This document shows, one piece after another, positions 43,601 through 55,269 of a stretch of 64,000 nt of DNA. Source of the stretch: Aldrovandia affinis (lineage: Eukaryota; Chordata; Actinopteri; Notacanthiformes; Halosauridae); the NCBI GenBank assembly GCA_029706075.1, contig JAINUG010000178.1, forward strand, positions 592,429 to 656,428. The letters run 5' to 3'. The translations under genes and the position numbers were made by a program. Numbering within the stretch: position 1 is the stretch's first letter; each line of letters starts with the position of its first letter. The notes beneath the pieces are model-generated. The model made no database searches and was not told the DNA's origin. It saw only the letters and a program-made list of their open reading frames with translations.

Positions 43601-44009
43601 ACGTGGGGGCTGGAGTCGGGGGAGGTGCGGGGTGCATATGCCACACACACACACCCCCTCTTATTTCTGAGTACTTATATTCCTTTGTTGTCAGTAGAAC
43701 AGGCCAGGACAGGGGAGGGGGGCGCTTTGGTATTGAGCTGATATCACTGAGCTCTGCAGGGCTGCAGTCTCGTCAAACGAGACAGTGATTTTGGGGAACG
43801 GCTGTCGCTGCGACTCTCCCGTACACGTGATCTGATCGGATCGTGATTTCTCATCGGATAAGCTGCGTTGATGTCCCCACGGCAAGTGATACGAGATACG
43901 ACTCGGGATAAATCTCCTGTGTGTTACTCTGCTACTCTCTGTACGCCAGCCTGTGCTTCGACAGCCGGACTTTGACCCAACAATGAAGCCCAGAGTGAGA
44001 GAGATTACG

Positions 44010-44215
44010 TGAGCATTTAACGGACGCTCTTATCCCGTGTAACACCTCTTAACATACAGTCCATTTATACAGCTGGGTATTTTACTGAAGCAGGTTCAGC
44101 TTTTTCAGGTTAAGTGACCTTTACTCAAGGGTTCCACGGCAGCGCCCCACCCGGGGATCAAACCTGCAACCTCTGCGTTACCAACGAATCGTTACACCGC
44201 ACTGCCATCCCTAGA
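44010..44215 (-). mobile_element. tRNA-derived SINE with L2-type tail, family S-A
   Basis: Minus strand: head GGCAGTGCGGTGTAACGA, B-box GGTTTGATCCCC, CCTTGAGTAAAGGTCACTTA, CCCAGCTGTATAAATGGACT and a clipped stem-loop. It is older than the copy at 4571. Confidence 0.82.
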
Positions 44216-44369
44216 TGGATGTCGGGAGCGAGTGGCAAGGCCAGGGAAAGCAGCGTGCGAGAGAAAGCAAAGGGGACGGTCAATCCAGGGAAATGCCCCT
44301 TTAAATTCAAAACAGAAGTTTGGACTCTTTCACACAAAAACACTCTGCCAAACTTCCCCAGTCTGTAGG

Positions 44370-44405
44370 GAGGGAGGGAGGGAGAGAGAGAGAGAGAGAG
44401 AGAAA
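44370..44405. repeat. (GGGA)n/(GA)n tract
   Basis: Short purine microsatellite. Confidence 0.85.
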
Positions 44406-44884
44406 TGTTGGAGTTTGAAGTCAGGCAAACTCAGCTCTGGTCTCGGTGCTTATTTTCTAGACTTCCACTTCGTACCCTACGGACTAAGCGCGGCGCGCGA
44501 TATAAGTGGAGCTTAGCGCACTGCGCTTCAGCTCGAACACCGGGCAGATTTATATTTTTTCCATAACTTATGTTTTTTTTTTTTTTTTTTTTTGGGGGGT
44601 TACAGTCATTTGGATCAGAAGTGCCCAAAAGAGCTCCTGTAGGGGTATGTGGAAAAGCGTTTATTGCGATGCCGAAGCTGGAGACACCGTGGGATAATGA
44701 GAGGGCTGTGCGCCGGTCTGGTATTTGTCATCAAACAGCAATGCCATAGGGGCAACGAGTGGGGGGACGTGCCCCCCCCCCCCCCAATGCTTTTTATAGA
44801 TCAGTATCCCCGACCCCAATATTTAATAATCACGCCCTTGAGCAACGCTGAACAAACAGACCCTCACATTTCTTTTTTTCTCTT

Positions 44885-45040
44885 CTATTTTTTACGTTTT
44901 TTTCTCCCCAATTTGGAATGGCCCAATCATATTCTTTAGCCTCTCCGCACACTCCTCGGTCAATTCAGGGGAGCGCAGGCAAGCACAGCTTCTCCGAAAA
45001 ATATGTGTCAGCCACCGCTTCTTTTCACACCGGAGTGCAC
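44885..45040 (-). mobile_element. SINE fragment, separate family
   Basis: TTTTTCTCCCCAATTTGGAA then TGGCCCAATCATATTCTTTA, followed by TCTCCGCACACTCCTCGGTC. This is a minus-strand 3' part of a tRNA-type SINE, related in its end to S-B but with a different body. Confidence 0.5.
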
Positions 45041-45723
45041 AAGTCAACATCCTGTCCCTGTCCCTGCCCACCCCCCTCAGTAATTTCTGTCCATTCCTAA
45101 AAAATGTTCGTCACGTTTGACACTTCTGTCCGCACTGTAAATGGTTAAGGTCGCAGCAGTTAAAAAAGGGCCAACAGGACGCTGGGATGCATAGCGAAAA
45201 TGAACAGGAGCTTGGTTAGATATTTAGCCAGCTAGCTTGCAGACAGACTGGCTGACTACTAAACTGATGATGTTTCCACGCAAGGTAACTCAGCTTTGAA
45301 CATTGTGTGGCAGCCACAGAGCCCCCACCCCCACCCCCCGTGTTCAAATGAAACGTACACCCTTCGCGGTATGAGTATCCTAAGCCGTGCCGAGACTGGC
45401 ACCGAGCCGCGTGTTTTAGCGCGAGCTGTAAGTGCACGCACCAGCACACATTTACACTCTGTCCCGAGAGATAGAGAGAGAGGCTCTCAGCATGGGTGAG
45501 GGACAGCCGTTCGCAGCTATGCTCGCACTCCCGCAGGCAGTGTTCAGGGCGTTAATCACGTACGCGCTTTTACACACTCGGTGTCCGTGAGATGGTTTTT
45601 TGGAATCGCAGGCGTTTTAAGGCGTTTCACTTTCGCGTTTGTTTTTTTACCCGCTGACACTCACGGAGATTGAAATGTTGGGTGCGTGGGACGTATTCTG
45701 ACATGGAATCAAATCAAATACGT

Positions 45724-45750
45724 TATATATATATACACACATATGTACTG

Positions 45751-45822
<72 letters not shown>
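45724..45822. repeat. (TA)n(TG)n compound microsatellite
   Basis: Short TATATA and ACACATATG runs, then about 60 bp of pure TG. Confidence 0.95.
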
Positions 45823-45826
<4 letters not shown>

Positions 45827-46009
45827 TGCCCCTGGGACCTTGAGAAGTTGGACGCAAAAAGATTTGAATTAGTACGTCACGACGAAAAGTCAACGTTTGT
45901 GTCCGTTTCCATTTCTGTGGGGTCAAGCTGCAAAACTTTCCGTGACATTACTGATCCTTTGTGAGGCTGTTCACGATCTGTTGAAGGAACAAAAGCCCAA
46001 AAATAAAGC

Positions 46010-46115
46010 AGCACTATGGCTGTGATCCTCCTCTCTGTGGATGTGATCCTCTCCACTATGGCTGTGATCCTCCTGTCTGGATGTGATCCTCTCCACTGTG
46101 GATGTGATCCCTGCT
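46010..46115. repeat. Short tandem repeat of GATGTGATCCTCTCCACT
   Basis: Three to four imperfect copies alternating CTATGGCTGTGATCCTCC and GGATGTGATCCTCTCCACT. Confidence 0.8.
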
Positions 46116-46324
46116 CAGCGCGGTTCCCCACGCCAGAACCTGTCTGATTGGACGGCACAGTTGCATGGAGCAATACAGTCTGCCATATTCACCTTTATTT
46201 ATTAATTTTCATAATTAAGTATGTGGTGTAGCTTAGTATACGGTTCCCTTACATTATGTTTTAGTGCAGGGATATTGTATGGACATATAATATGGGTCCG
46301 ATTTTAGAAACGCTTAGCACTGGA

Positions 46325-46590
46325 GAAGGGGCGAGGGAGAAAGAGAGAGAGAGAGAGCGAAACAGAGAGGGGTAGACAGACAGAGAGAGTGAGAGAGAAA
46401 GAGAGAGAGAGAGAGCGAAACAGAGAGGGGTAGACAGACAGAGAGAGTGAGAGAGAAAGAGAGAGAGAGAGAGAGCGAAACAGAGAGGGGTAGACAGACA
46501 GAGAGAGTGAGAGAGAAAGAGAGAGAGAGAGAGCGAAACAGAGAGGGGTAGACAGACAGAGAGAGTGAGAGAGAAAGAGAGAGAGGCAGA
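46325..46590. repeat. 57-bp GA-rich minisatellite
   Basis: Four copies of a unit containing GCGAAACAGAGAGGGGTAGA, CAGACAGAGAGAGTGAGAG and a variable GA run. Confidence 0.93.
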
Positions 46591-46719
46591 CATCGTGAGA
46601 GGGACAGAGCAAGAGAGAGAGAAGAGCGAGTGAGAGAGAAAGAGAGGGAGAAGAGTGAGAGAGACAGACAGAGGGAGAGAGGGAGAGAGAGAGAGAGAGT
46701 GAAAGACTTGTCAGGTGGC

Positions 46720-47320
46720 GTGTCAGTACGGCCACTGATAGGCAGAGGCTATCCTCCCTCCTCTGCGTATGGTCAGTGTTTCTATCGCACAGAGTTGTTG
46801 AGTCACCGGCGAGCCCATAGCTCAGTGAAAGCACAAAACAAAACAAAACAAACCAGGGGGCTGGAAGCGGGGGGTGATGGATTCACCATCCTCTATCTTG
46901 ACTGGTGTTTATTGTTCGCTGGGCCGCTCCTGGAGAGACTGTGTGATTATTCCACTCCAGCATAAAGGGGCCCAGCGATCACCCCCCGCCTGGACTGCGA
47001 AGATAAACTGTGGGGTTCATTTATTCTGCCCCCCCCCACCCACTCCTCCTCCTAAACGCTCCTGCTGTATCTGCACACCTTACTGCCATACACACATACC
47101 GCACGGAGCTGGCACTGCACTGATTACTGATTTAGGAATCCTGTGATTGTTTGGATTCAGTCCAGGGTTGGTTCATTTGGGTTGGTTCATTTGGGCCTGT
47201 CTGTTAGACACGGGGAGGGGAGAGAGAGGGTGGTGTGTGTGTGTGTGTGTGTGTGGGAGGGGGGGGTTATATTACTGTAATTCAGAGCTTCAGTTCCTCC
47301 TGGGGGGTTGCGAATGTTTC
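46720..47320. other. Non-coding stretch, no exon seen
   Basis: A (TG)n run at 47231-47255 and a GGTTGGTTCATTTGG duplication at 47166-47193. Confidence 0.35.
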
Positions 47321-47327
47321 ACTTGAT

Positions 47328-47396
47328 CAAGATGATGATGATGATGATGATGACAATGACGATGATGGTGACGATGATGATGATGATGATGATGAT
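47328..47396. repeat. (GAT)n microsatellite
   Basis: GATGATGATGATGAT with CAAT and GACGAT interruptions. Confidence 0.92.
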
Positions 47397-47708
47397 ACAC
47401 CAGAGCGGTGAAAATATGGTCACTAATAAAGCGTAATCAGGAACACTCAATTATAGGGAAAACTGTAACCAAAAGCAGAGATGCTAACAATTATGCTAAT
47501 GCCTCATGCATTTGTGTCTATATATAGGCACGCGTTACAGTGTCTATACCTAAATAAAGTCTAAACCTAATGTGCATCTGACAAAAGATTAAAAATGAAA
47601 TGAGAATTGTGAAACTTTAAAACAGGAAAACATTGGTATCCTGGCAATGAGCATTACATTAAAAACAAATTAATAAATTATATATATATATACACATATA
47701 TATATATA

Positions 47709-48892
47709 CACACACTCAGTGACCACTTTATTAGGTGCACCTGTACACCTGCTCATTAATGCAATTATCTAATCAGCCAATCATGTGGCAGCAACTCAAT
47801 GCATAAAAGCATGCAGACATGGTCAAGAGGTTCAGTTTTTGTTCAGACCAAAAATTAGAATGGACAAGAAATGTGATCTAAGTGACTTTGACCGTGGAAT
47901 GATTGTTGGTGCCAGACAGGGTGGTGTGAGTATCTCAGAAACTGATATGAAACTGTTGATCTCATGGGATCTTCACGCACAACAGTCTCTAGAGTTTACA
48001 GAGAATGGTGCGAAAAACAAAAAACATCCAGTGAGCGGCAGTTCCGTGGGCAAAAACGTCTTGTTAATGAGAGAGGTCAGAGGAGAGTGGCCAGACTGGT
48101 TCAAGCTGACAGGAAGGCGACAGTAACTCAAATAGCCACGCGTTACCACAGTGGTATGCAGAAGAGCATCTCTGAACGTACAACACATCAAACCTTGAAG
48201 TGGATGGGCTACAGCAGCAGAAGACCACACCGAGTTCCACTCCTGTCAGCTAAGAAGTGAGGCTACAGTGGGCACAGGCTCACCAAAAACGGAACAGTTG
48301 AAGACTGGAAAAACATCGCCTGGTCTGACAAATCTCGATTTCTGCTGTGACATGCAGATGGTAGGGTCAGAATTTGGCGTAAACAACATGAATCCATGCA
48401 TCCATCCTGCCTTGTGTCAACGGTTCAGGCTGCTGGTGGTGGTGTACTGGTGTGAGGAATGTTTTCTTGGCACACATTAGGCCCCTTAATACCAATTGAA
48501 CATTGTTTAAATGCCACAGCCTACCCATCTTCTAATGGCAACTTCCAGCAGGATAATGCGCCATGTCACAAAGCGCACATCATCTCAAGCTGGTTCCACG
48601 AACATGACAACGAGTTCAATGTACTGCAAAGGCCTCCACAGTCACCAGATCTCAGTCCAATAGAGCACCTTTGGGATGTGGTGGAACGGGAAATTCGCAA
48701 CATGAATGTGCAGCCGACAAATCTGCAGCAACTGCGTGATGCTATCATGTCAACATGGACCAGAATCTCTGAGGAATGTTTCCAGCACCTTGTTGAATCC
48801 ATGCCATGAAGAATTCAGGCTGTTCTGGGGGCCAAGGGGAGATCCTACCCAGTACTAGAAAGGTGTACCTAATAAAGTGGCCACTGAGTGTG
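47709..48892 (+). mobile_element. Tc1-like element with DD36E spacing, inserted in (TA)n
   Basis: Inverted ends ACTCAGTGACCACTTTATTA and TAATAAAGTGGCCACTGAGT, with TA-rich DNA on both sides. Full-length (about 1.18 kb). It lies 26 bases before a family-M miniature element. Confidence 0.92.
47858..48809 (+). pseudogene. Tc1-like transposase, frameshifted
   Basis: Begins MDKKCDLSDFDRGMIVGARQ. The reading frame shifts near 47960, where SRTTVSRVYREWCEKQKTSS continues in another frame. It then runs through KRLVNERGQRRVARLVQADR and SISERTTHQTLKWMGYSSRR, stops near 48258, and is broken again before the C-terminal part at 48459-48809. There FQQDNAPCHKAHIISSWF and PQSPDLSPIEHLWDVVEREI hold the second Asp and the Glu, with 36 residues between them. 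The first-Asp region is damaged. This is an inactive copy of a family widespread in fishes. Confidence 0.85.
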
Positions 48893-48918
48893 TATATATA
48901 TATATATATATACACATA

Positions 48919-49157
48919 CAGGTAACTGCCAAAATAAAGGCACCACTTTGGTAACCCGGGGGGACACTCCAACCCTGGCCCACACTAGGACAGTCCCAGC
49001 TGGCGGGGAGGTTGGGCTCATTGGAAAGGAGAGGGCCAGGCCCGTTCACCGGTACTAGCCATAGCCCCCCCGCCTCCCAACACACACTGGCAGTACTGCA
49101 CCCGCTTAAGGCATCCCTCATTTACTCAAGTGTTGCCTTTGTTTTGGCAGCTACCTG
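48919..49157. mobile_element. TA-target miniature element, family M, intact
   Basis: CAGGTAACTGCCAAAATAAA at left, TTTGTTTTGGCAGCTACCTG at right, TA on each side (48917-48918, 49158-49159). The GC-rich core is shared with 7212 and 3930. Confidence 0.92.
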
Positions 49158-49574
49158 TAAATAATTCATTACATTGGGAAACACAATATTTTGCTTGCTA
49201 TTTCAATTTGTACAATTAAATCATAACCATTTCTAATTGATACAACAGCCACTACTGAATGAATGTTTGCAGTACGGCATAAGGTCTATATTTTCATGAA
49301 GGTGCAGGCCATATGACTGTACCAGAATGGGAAAAAAAACATTGCCATTCTGTCATACCGGAAAGACACATTAACTAACATCTGTTGTATTAATTAACAA
49401 TTTAATAACGATTTAATTGTACAAAATCATCTGGCGAGTAAAAGGTAGCTCTCTAAATGCCATGAATCATTGAAATATACCATGGCGTGCCATTGCATGA
49501 GAAAACTGGATGAATTATGCAGTTGTGCTTAAGTGGGATAAATGGGCGATGGCTGTAAGAAGCACTGTGCTTGT

Positions 49575-49865
49575 GGGAGAATGGTTGTGTTACGGTTATG
49601 GGATACCTCGTTGGTAAATGGCTTAGCTGTGGTTGTGTTATGGTTATGAGATCGTTTGTTGGAGGATGATACACAGTTAAAGGCCAAAATAAAGGACATA
49701 CCACCGTTCTTCCATGGGAAATTCCATCATTTGGTGTTTTGTTGATGGGGGTGGACAATGCCGTGTTTCCTTTATTCTGGCAGTTACCTGTAGACGCGGT
49801 TGTGTTATGGTTATGGGACTCCTCGTTGGGGAATGATATAGCTGTGGTTGTGAGCAGCACTGATC
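49575..49865. repeat. About 57-bp imperfect tandem repeat, interrupted
   Basis: Units with GGTTGTGTTATGGTTATGGG and CTCGTTGGTAAATGGCTTAGC occur at 49583, 49629 and, after a family-M insertion, 49799. Confidence 0.8.
49672..49790. mobile_element. Very short family-M miniature element
   Basis: 119 bp. Left end CACAGTTAAAGGCCAAAATA, right end TTTATTCTGGCAGTTACCTG, TA on both sides (49670-49671, 49791-49792). It lacks the GC-rich core. Confidence 0.8.
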
Positions 49866-49869
49866 CCAA

Positions 49870-50750
49870 GTGGAGGACTACGTGTGCATTTGTTAAAGGC
49901 ACTTTCTAAGTGGATTGGCTGCATTTCGGTCATGAAAGGTAGCTCCGTGCTGCAAAGATGGCCTTCCTGAACCTCGAGTCATTGTGTCTGTTGCACAGTG
50001 ACAATCACGGCCGCCATGTGTCTCTTTCTCTCTCCCCTCCCCTCCCCTCCCCTCCCCCTCCCTCTCTCTCTCTCGCTCCCTCGTGGGTGGTCACATGACC
50101 TTGGCGGTGATGTTGCGGTGGGGAGCCGGCAGACCTCCGCCCCGGGGGCCAGGCGTCGGTAATGATTTGTGTCTCAGAACGCGGTGGTGAGATCAACATG
50201 CTCTCCAGCCAAGCCGCGATGCCAGACGCACGCTTTTCGCTGTGCTTCAAGGTCAAAGCGTTCACTCACTGATAGCGGCACAGGACTGTGTGGAGATTAC
50301 TGGAGTCGTTCCCTGTATCGAGGTTCTCTGTGGAGATTACTGGAGTCATTCCCTGTATCGAGGTTCTCTTACACCAGCAGCTCTCACAGTAGGAGCAGTG
50401 GTCCTGTCTGTCACTGAAGAAAAGTGATGACTCAGACTCTCACGCTTGGCATGGTGTTGATTGGGCTGTGATGAGGTAATGATGACCTCAAGAGAATGCC
50501 ATGATGGAGTTGCTGTAGAGGGAGGGAAGAGAGACAAGGCTCCACCATCCAGCATAGAGAGAGACAAAACTAGAGGTAGGAAACGCTGAGAAAGTTAGAG
50601 AGGAGTTCTGGGTGTGTGTATGTGTTCGTGTGTGTGTGCATGTGTGTGTATGTGTGTGTGCATGTGTGTGTTTATATGTGAGTGTGTGTGTATGTGTATG
50701 TGTGTGTGTGTGAGTGTGAGTGTGTGTGTGTTTTATATATGTGTGTGTGT
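49870..50750. other. Non-coding stretch with short repeats
   Basis: (CCCCT)n at 50034-50060, a 46-bp duplication (TGTGGAGATTACTGGAGTC) at 50288 and 50330, and TG-rich DNA from 50610 to 50768. Confidence 0.5.
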
Positions 50751-50769
50751 GCATGTGTGCGTGTGTATA

Positions 50770-51198
50770 GCTGGTTGTGCGGACGCATAGTGCAGCTGGT
50801 TGTGTGGATGCGCAGTGTAGCTGGTTGTGTGGATGCGCAGTGTAGCTGGTTGTGTGGATGCACAGTGTAGCTGGTTGTGTGGACGCGCAGTGTAGCTGGT
50901 TGTGTGGATGCGCAGTGTAGCTGGTTGTGTGGACGCGCAGTGTAGCTGGTTGTGTGGATGCGCAGTGTAGCTGGTTGTGCGGACGCATAGTGCAGCTGGT
51001 TGTGTGGACGCATAGTGCAGCTGGTTGTGCGGATGCGCAGTGTAGCTGGTTGTGTGGATGAGCAGTGTAGCTGGTTGTGTGGATGCGCAGTGTAGCTGGT
51101 TGTGTGGATGCGCAGTGTAGCTGGTTGTGTGGATGCGCAGTGCAGCTGGTTGTGTGGATGCGCAGTGCAGCTGGTTGTGTGGACGCGCAGTGTAGTGG
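50770..51198. repeat. 25-bp minisatellite
   Basis: About 17 copies of GTGTAGCTGGTTGTGTGGAT plus GCGCA, with GGACG/GGATG and TGCAG/TGTAG variants. Because the unit has no stop codon, long frames run through it on the minus strand; these are not genes. Confidence 0.96.
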
Positions 51199-51367
51199 AA
51201 CACGCTGCAGCTGTGCCGGTGACGGCCCCTTGGAGACCAGCTGAGCGGTGCCCCTCTCTCCTCCCTCCCTCCCTCCCTCCCTCCGCAAAGCTGCGCGTTC
51301 CTCCCACTCTGATTAACCCATTCCCGCCATTCCCATTCAGGGACATGTGTCCCACGTGTCCGCCCTA

Positions 51368-51570
51368 GGGGGAAGGGGGAGGGAGAGCCGGCACAAGCTC
51401 GCCGAGAAGCGCAAAGGGTGTCTCTAGAAAGTAGGTAGGCGAGTTCCGTCTCGGAGGAGGCAGATCATTGCCGGCCTCGAGGAATTAGCTTGAAGACGGG
51501 CGAGCTTGTGGGGGAGGGCGAATCGAAAGAAATAGAGGGTATAATTGGCTACGGGGAGAAAAAGAAAAAG
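51368..51570 (+). mobile_element. tRNA-type SINE, family S-B
   Basis: GGGAGGGAGAGCCGGCACAA, GTAGGTAGGCGAGTTCCGTC, TCGGAGGAGGCAGATCATTG, GTGGGGGAGGGCGAATCGAA and a 3' end TATAATTGGCTACGGGGAGA followed by an A-rich tail. The head is missing. Confidence 0.8.
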
Positions 51571-51850
51571 AAAGGCCAAGGCCCCTGTGACGTGAAGGAA
51601 CGGAACGGACCGTGAGAAATCTCTCAGGTGCGAACGTTCTGCTCGATGTGTCTAACTCAGATGCGATGTCCCACCTGTTTAATCCCAATAAGACACTTCC
51701 TCCATATGGGGGTATGTGTGAGGAGTGGATGTCTACAAACCACTGGGGCTCTGACTCCACACGGTGCACCTTAATAAGGTGGGCCAAACCATCCATTACA
51801 ATATATATACACAGTAGCACATGTGGGTATACATACATATTTACATTAAA

Positions 51851-52078
51851 TGGGGCAGCAGTGGCTCGGTGGTTAGCGACGCGGGCTGGCAAGCGTAGGG
51901 TTGCTGGTTTGAATGCCGGAAAGGTAAACAAAGAACAACGAACTGGAAACTGGAGGGATGCTAGTTCACTTCCTGGGGCATTGCCGAAGTGCCCTTGAGC
52001 AAGGCTGACCCTGCATGCGCTCAGACCTCTCTGATGGTGTATATGCAGCCTAGGAGAGGTATGTGAAAAGATCTATTT
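51851..52078 (+). mobile_element. tRNA-derived SINE, family S-D
   Basis: Head GCAGCAGTGGCTCGGTGGTT AGCG with B-box-like GCTGGTTTGAATGCC, then TGCCCTTGAGCAAGGCTGAC, a motif common in fish SINE bodies, and a 3' part ending near GTGTGTAACATGGCC. Confidence 0.72.
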
Positions 52079-52468
52079 CCAATTACCCGGTGTAAAAAAC
52101 TGTGTGTAACATGGCCTAATGAAGATTATTATTATTACATATAATGAATTGCAATTAATGATTCATTACATAAAATTAATGATAATCTGGGCTGTCAAAC
52201 TGAATTTCAGCAGTTATCCTCCAGGTGTCCCTGTAGGCAATCATTACCAATCCGCACAGACGTGACTAATTATACAATCAGTGACTAAAACAATAACACT
52301 ACAAAAGCAATAACGCTGTTACGGTTAAGTGTGGAGGAGGTGAAACATTGGACGAACTAAAGACGCATTTCCATCCATGATAAATAAAACAATATCTCAC
52401 TGGTACATTGCACCGCATAGGGTTTGATTAATTTTGCACAACCAATATTACGTTAGACCCGCACTTAA

Positions 52469-53131
52469 AGTGATAGTTCACCCAAAACCGATTTAAATAT
52501 CATTTTCTACAACCCTTTCAATACGATGTAGGCTACTGTGCATCCAAAGAGTTTTTAGTTTCGCTGAATACAGAATCCACACAGGCTAGGCTGAAAACAA
52601 TTGGAGTCTGAAACTGCATGCCAAAATGACCTCCCGGCACTTCTAAACAAGTCGCTCAGCCACGTGGTTAAGTTGGAAGTTGAACATGCAAATAACATTG
52701 GACTGTACTGCAATAGTAGCTCAGAAAGGTATGCTGCAATTGGACTACTGTACTCTCAACAATTTAGGTCACGCTACCACAACTCTATTCGTGTGAAATG
52801 TTTTTAAAACTATGCGCCTCTTCTCCGCGAAAATAATATCAGCTAAGATGTCTGTACAACAAGCTCAACTTCCAAATGATCCACGTGGCTGAGCGACTTG
52901 GTTAGAAGATACTGGGAGGTATTTTGGGCCTGCAATTTCGAGCATGCTACTTGCGGCTACATATCCTCCCATATACATATTATTTTCGCACGTCAGTGTG
53001 CTAACAAGCTGTCCGTTGGTGAATCCGTAGCAGACGGCGAGCTTTTCTTTGGACGCGTGGTACGTCGTACTGTGGTAAAGTTATACTTCCTAAAAATGAT
53101 ACTTCCATCGACTTTGGGGTGAAGTATCACT
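52469..53131. mobile_element. piggyBac-like miniature element with internal hairpin
   Basis: Ends AGTGATAGTTCACCC and GGGGTGAAGTATCACT are inverted. TTAA precedes the left end (52465-52468) and TGAA follows the right, one base from TTAA. Inside, CAAGTCGCTCAGCCACGTGG (52648-52667) and its complement (52881-52900) form a second inverted pair. The name rests on the TTAA target only. Confidence 0.6.
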
Positions 53132-53139
53132 TGAAATGC

Positions 53140-54980
53140 CCAAAAACCCAATAAACGAAAGTTTGAGATGGATCGGGGCAACAACTGTGGAAAAAGAAAG
53201 ATAAGGGTAAAGAACAGAGAGAGCCGACATGATTTAATTGATCTACTTGTCAGTTGTTGCTTATTCTGTCGATGCAATAGAAGTGTATCTTATGGGGAGG
53301 GTTTTCGCATAGGCTACATCATGAAATGAGATACAGTAAAACCAAACGACAATGATTACATTTACATTTTTAGAGCCCTGGACTGTTTCCAGTGCGATGT
53401 GCACCGCTGCCTGTTTACATTTACGTGCCCACTCCTGTAAATAGCTTGTTTTGTTTTTTCGTCTTAAAACACTACAGGTTGCTCATCTTACGACAACATT
53501 TCCCACTTTTTAAGTGATTGCAGCCGTTGTCTAACATGATACACCTCTTACACGTGATAAGTGTCAACGGACACAAACATTAGGCTGTCATTCTTCTCGT
53601 GCCCACGATTAAGTGGTAATTAAATGAGCAATTCACTGAATTATCGTCTGACGCTTATCTTGAAATAGAGGCTCCATCGCCCCCTTGGTGGCAGAGGACT
53701 TAAATGCATGAGAGATTTTAAACAGGAGATTTTCTCCGGGCCCGATATATAATATCATTTTTAGCTTTTTTTGTTGTTGACTTAACTGAATGTTAAAAGT
53801 CAGCGCAGCAAGTAGCTACCTGTGTATGTATTGCTAGTCTTTACACCCATGCCCGAATCAGAACGCTGCTGCTTCAACGCTTCAGTAATTTCACGAGTCA
53901 TAAAAAGGGCCCGGTGGGCAGGGCTGAGGACTATGACGGTACACCTGTGACACGTGACCCGCAACACGCTGAAGAGGAATGGTGTTTTGCAGCTGTGCCT
54001 CACCTCACGTATTTTAGGGGATTCGGACACGAGCCGCCCCTCATTACGTGCACCCAGGGCCCTCTCGTGTAGGCTATATAGCCTTGGTCCCGCGGTAAGT
54101 GGAGGGCAGGGCTACTGATCACCACGCGTGCCGATGTTTGAAAGGAATCGGATGGAACGGAGGTGTGTGGGTGTGCGTGCGCGTGCGTTTTTTTTGTATT
54201 CGCTCGATACAAAAGTGATGAATGCGGCTAATGGAAAACAGACAACCCGCCGACTGAATTGATGTTTTGAGACCCGCCGCTGCAGCTCTCAGGCAGGTGA
54301 AGGGAGCGCGTGGGCAGCGTGGCCTGACTGTCCGAGCCGGTGCCACGGCTGCATTAGCTAAGTGTGAAAAGAACGGCAGGTTTTTTTCTTTTCTTTTAAA
54401 GCATCGAATAACAGCCCATTACACCCCTCGGCACGCGAACTGCAACCTCTCTCACAAAGACAATCATCTGTTTCTTGCTGCTCAATGCACAGACACCCTT
54501 GTTCCGTTAATCTTCCTCCTTATATACACATATACAAATTGTTTCCCTCCCTTTCATGGCGTTCCTTGTGGCACCTTAAGTATTGAGTTAAGGTGCATGT
54601 GTTGATCAACAGCCTCATACCTGTGTGACTGTTAATCCAACTCCTGGTTTATTTGATGTACATGATTGATGTATATTTATCATGCACATCAATCATGCAC
54701 ATATGTACATAGTTGAATTACTGTACAAGGCTTGTGTATTGACTGCCTCTGAGATTCCTGGCCTGCACAATATGTGTAGGTGCACAAGCAGAAAGCACAA
54801 GCTGATCATGGGCAATTGTTGTAGCTGGTGGAAGTTGTAGCTGGTAGGGGCTGAGTGCTTGTAGCTGGTGGATGTTGTAGCTATAGTGTGTGATGAAACT
54901 TAACCCTTCCGCCGTCTGAATCCTTCCCTCCCTGCGTGATGCCACCGCCAATTATTATGCGTCACCCTGCAGTACTGCTG
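53140..54980. other. Non-coding stretch, no exon seen
   Basis: Unique-looking sequence. A CpG-richer part at 54000-54370 contains a TG run at 54163-54185; TGTAGCTGGTGGAAGTTG-type words recur at 54820-54890. Confidence 0.3.
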
Positions 54981-54984
54981 GCCA

Positions 54985-55265
54985 CAGTCAGCTGGCACAC
55001 TGGCACGGTCTGGATACCAGGCTCATCCACACACTAGAACAGTGCCTTAACAGGATGCAGACCGTGGGGCTCATCCACACACTAGAACAGTGTCTTAACA
55101 GGATGCAGACCGCGGGGCTCACCCACACACTAGAACAGTGCCTTAACAGGATGCAGACCGTGGGGCTCATCCACACACTAGAACAGTGCCTTAACAGGAT
55201 GCAGACCGTGGGGCTCATCCACACACTAGAACAGTGCCTTAACAGGATGAGCCACCCAGCAGGAA
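54985..55265. repeat. 48-bp repeat array within a dispersed element
   Basis: Five units of 48 bp (TTAACAGGATGCAGACCGTG, GGGCTCATCCACACACTAGA, ACAGTGCC). It is flanked by CACTGGCACGGTCTGGATAC on the left and GATGAGCCACCCAGCAG on the right. The same flanks and unit recur at 59798-59932, so the array is the core of a dispersed element. As 48 is 16 codons, the frame MQTVGLIHTLEQCLNR repeats. Confidence 0.9.
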
Positions 55266-55269
55266 CACT

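Noticed and set aside
50488-51355. Long minus-strand frames rich in His, Gln and Thr
   Set aside because: They run through the 25-bp minisatellite, which lacks stop codons in several frames.
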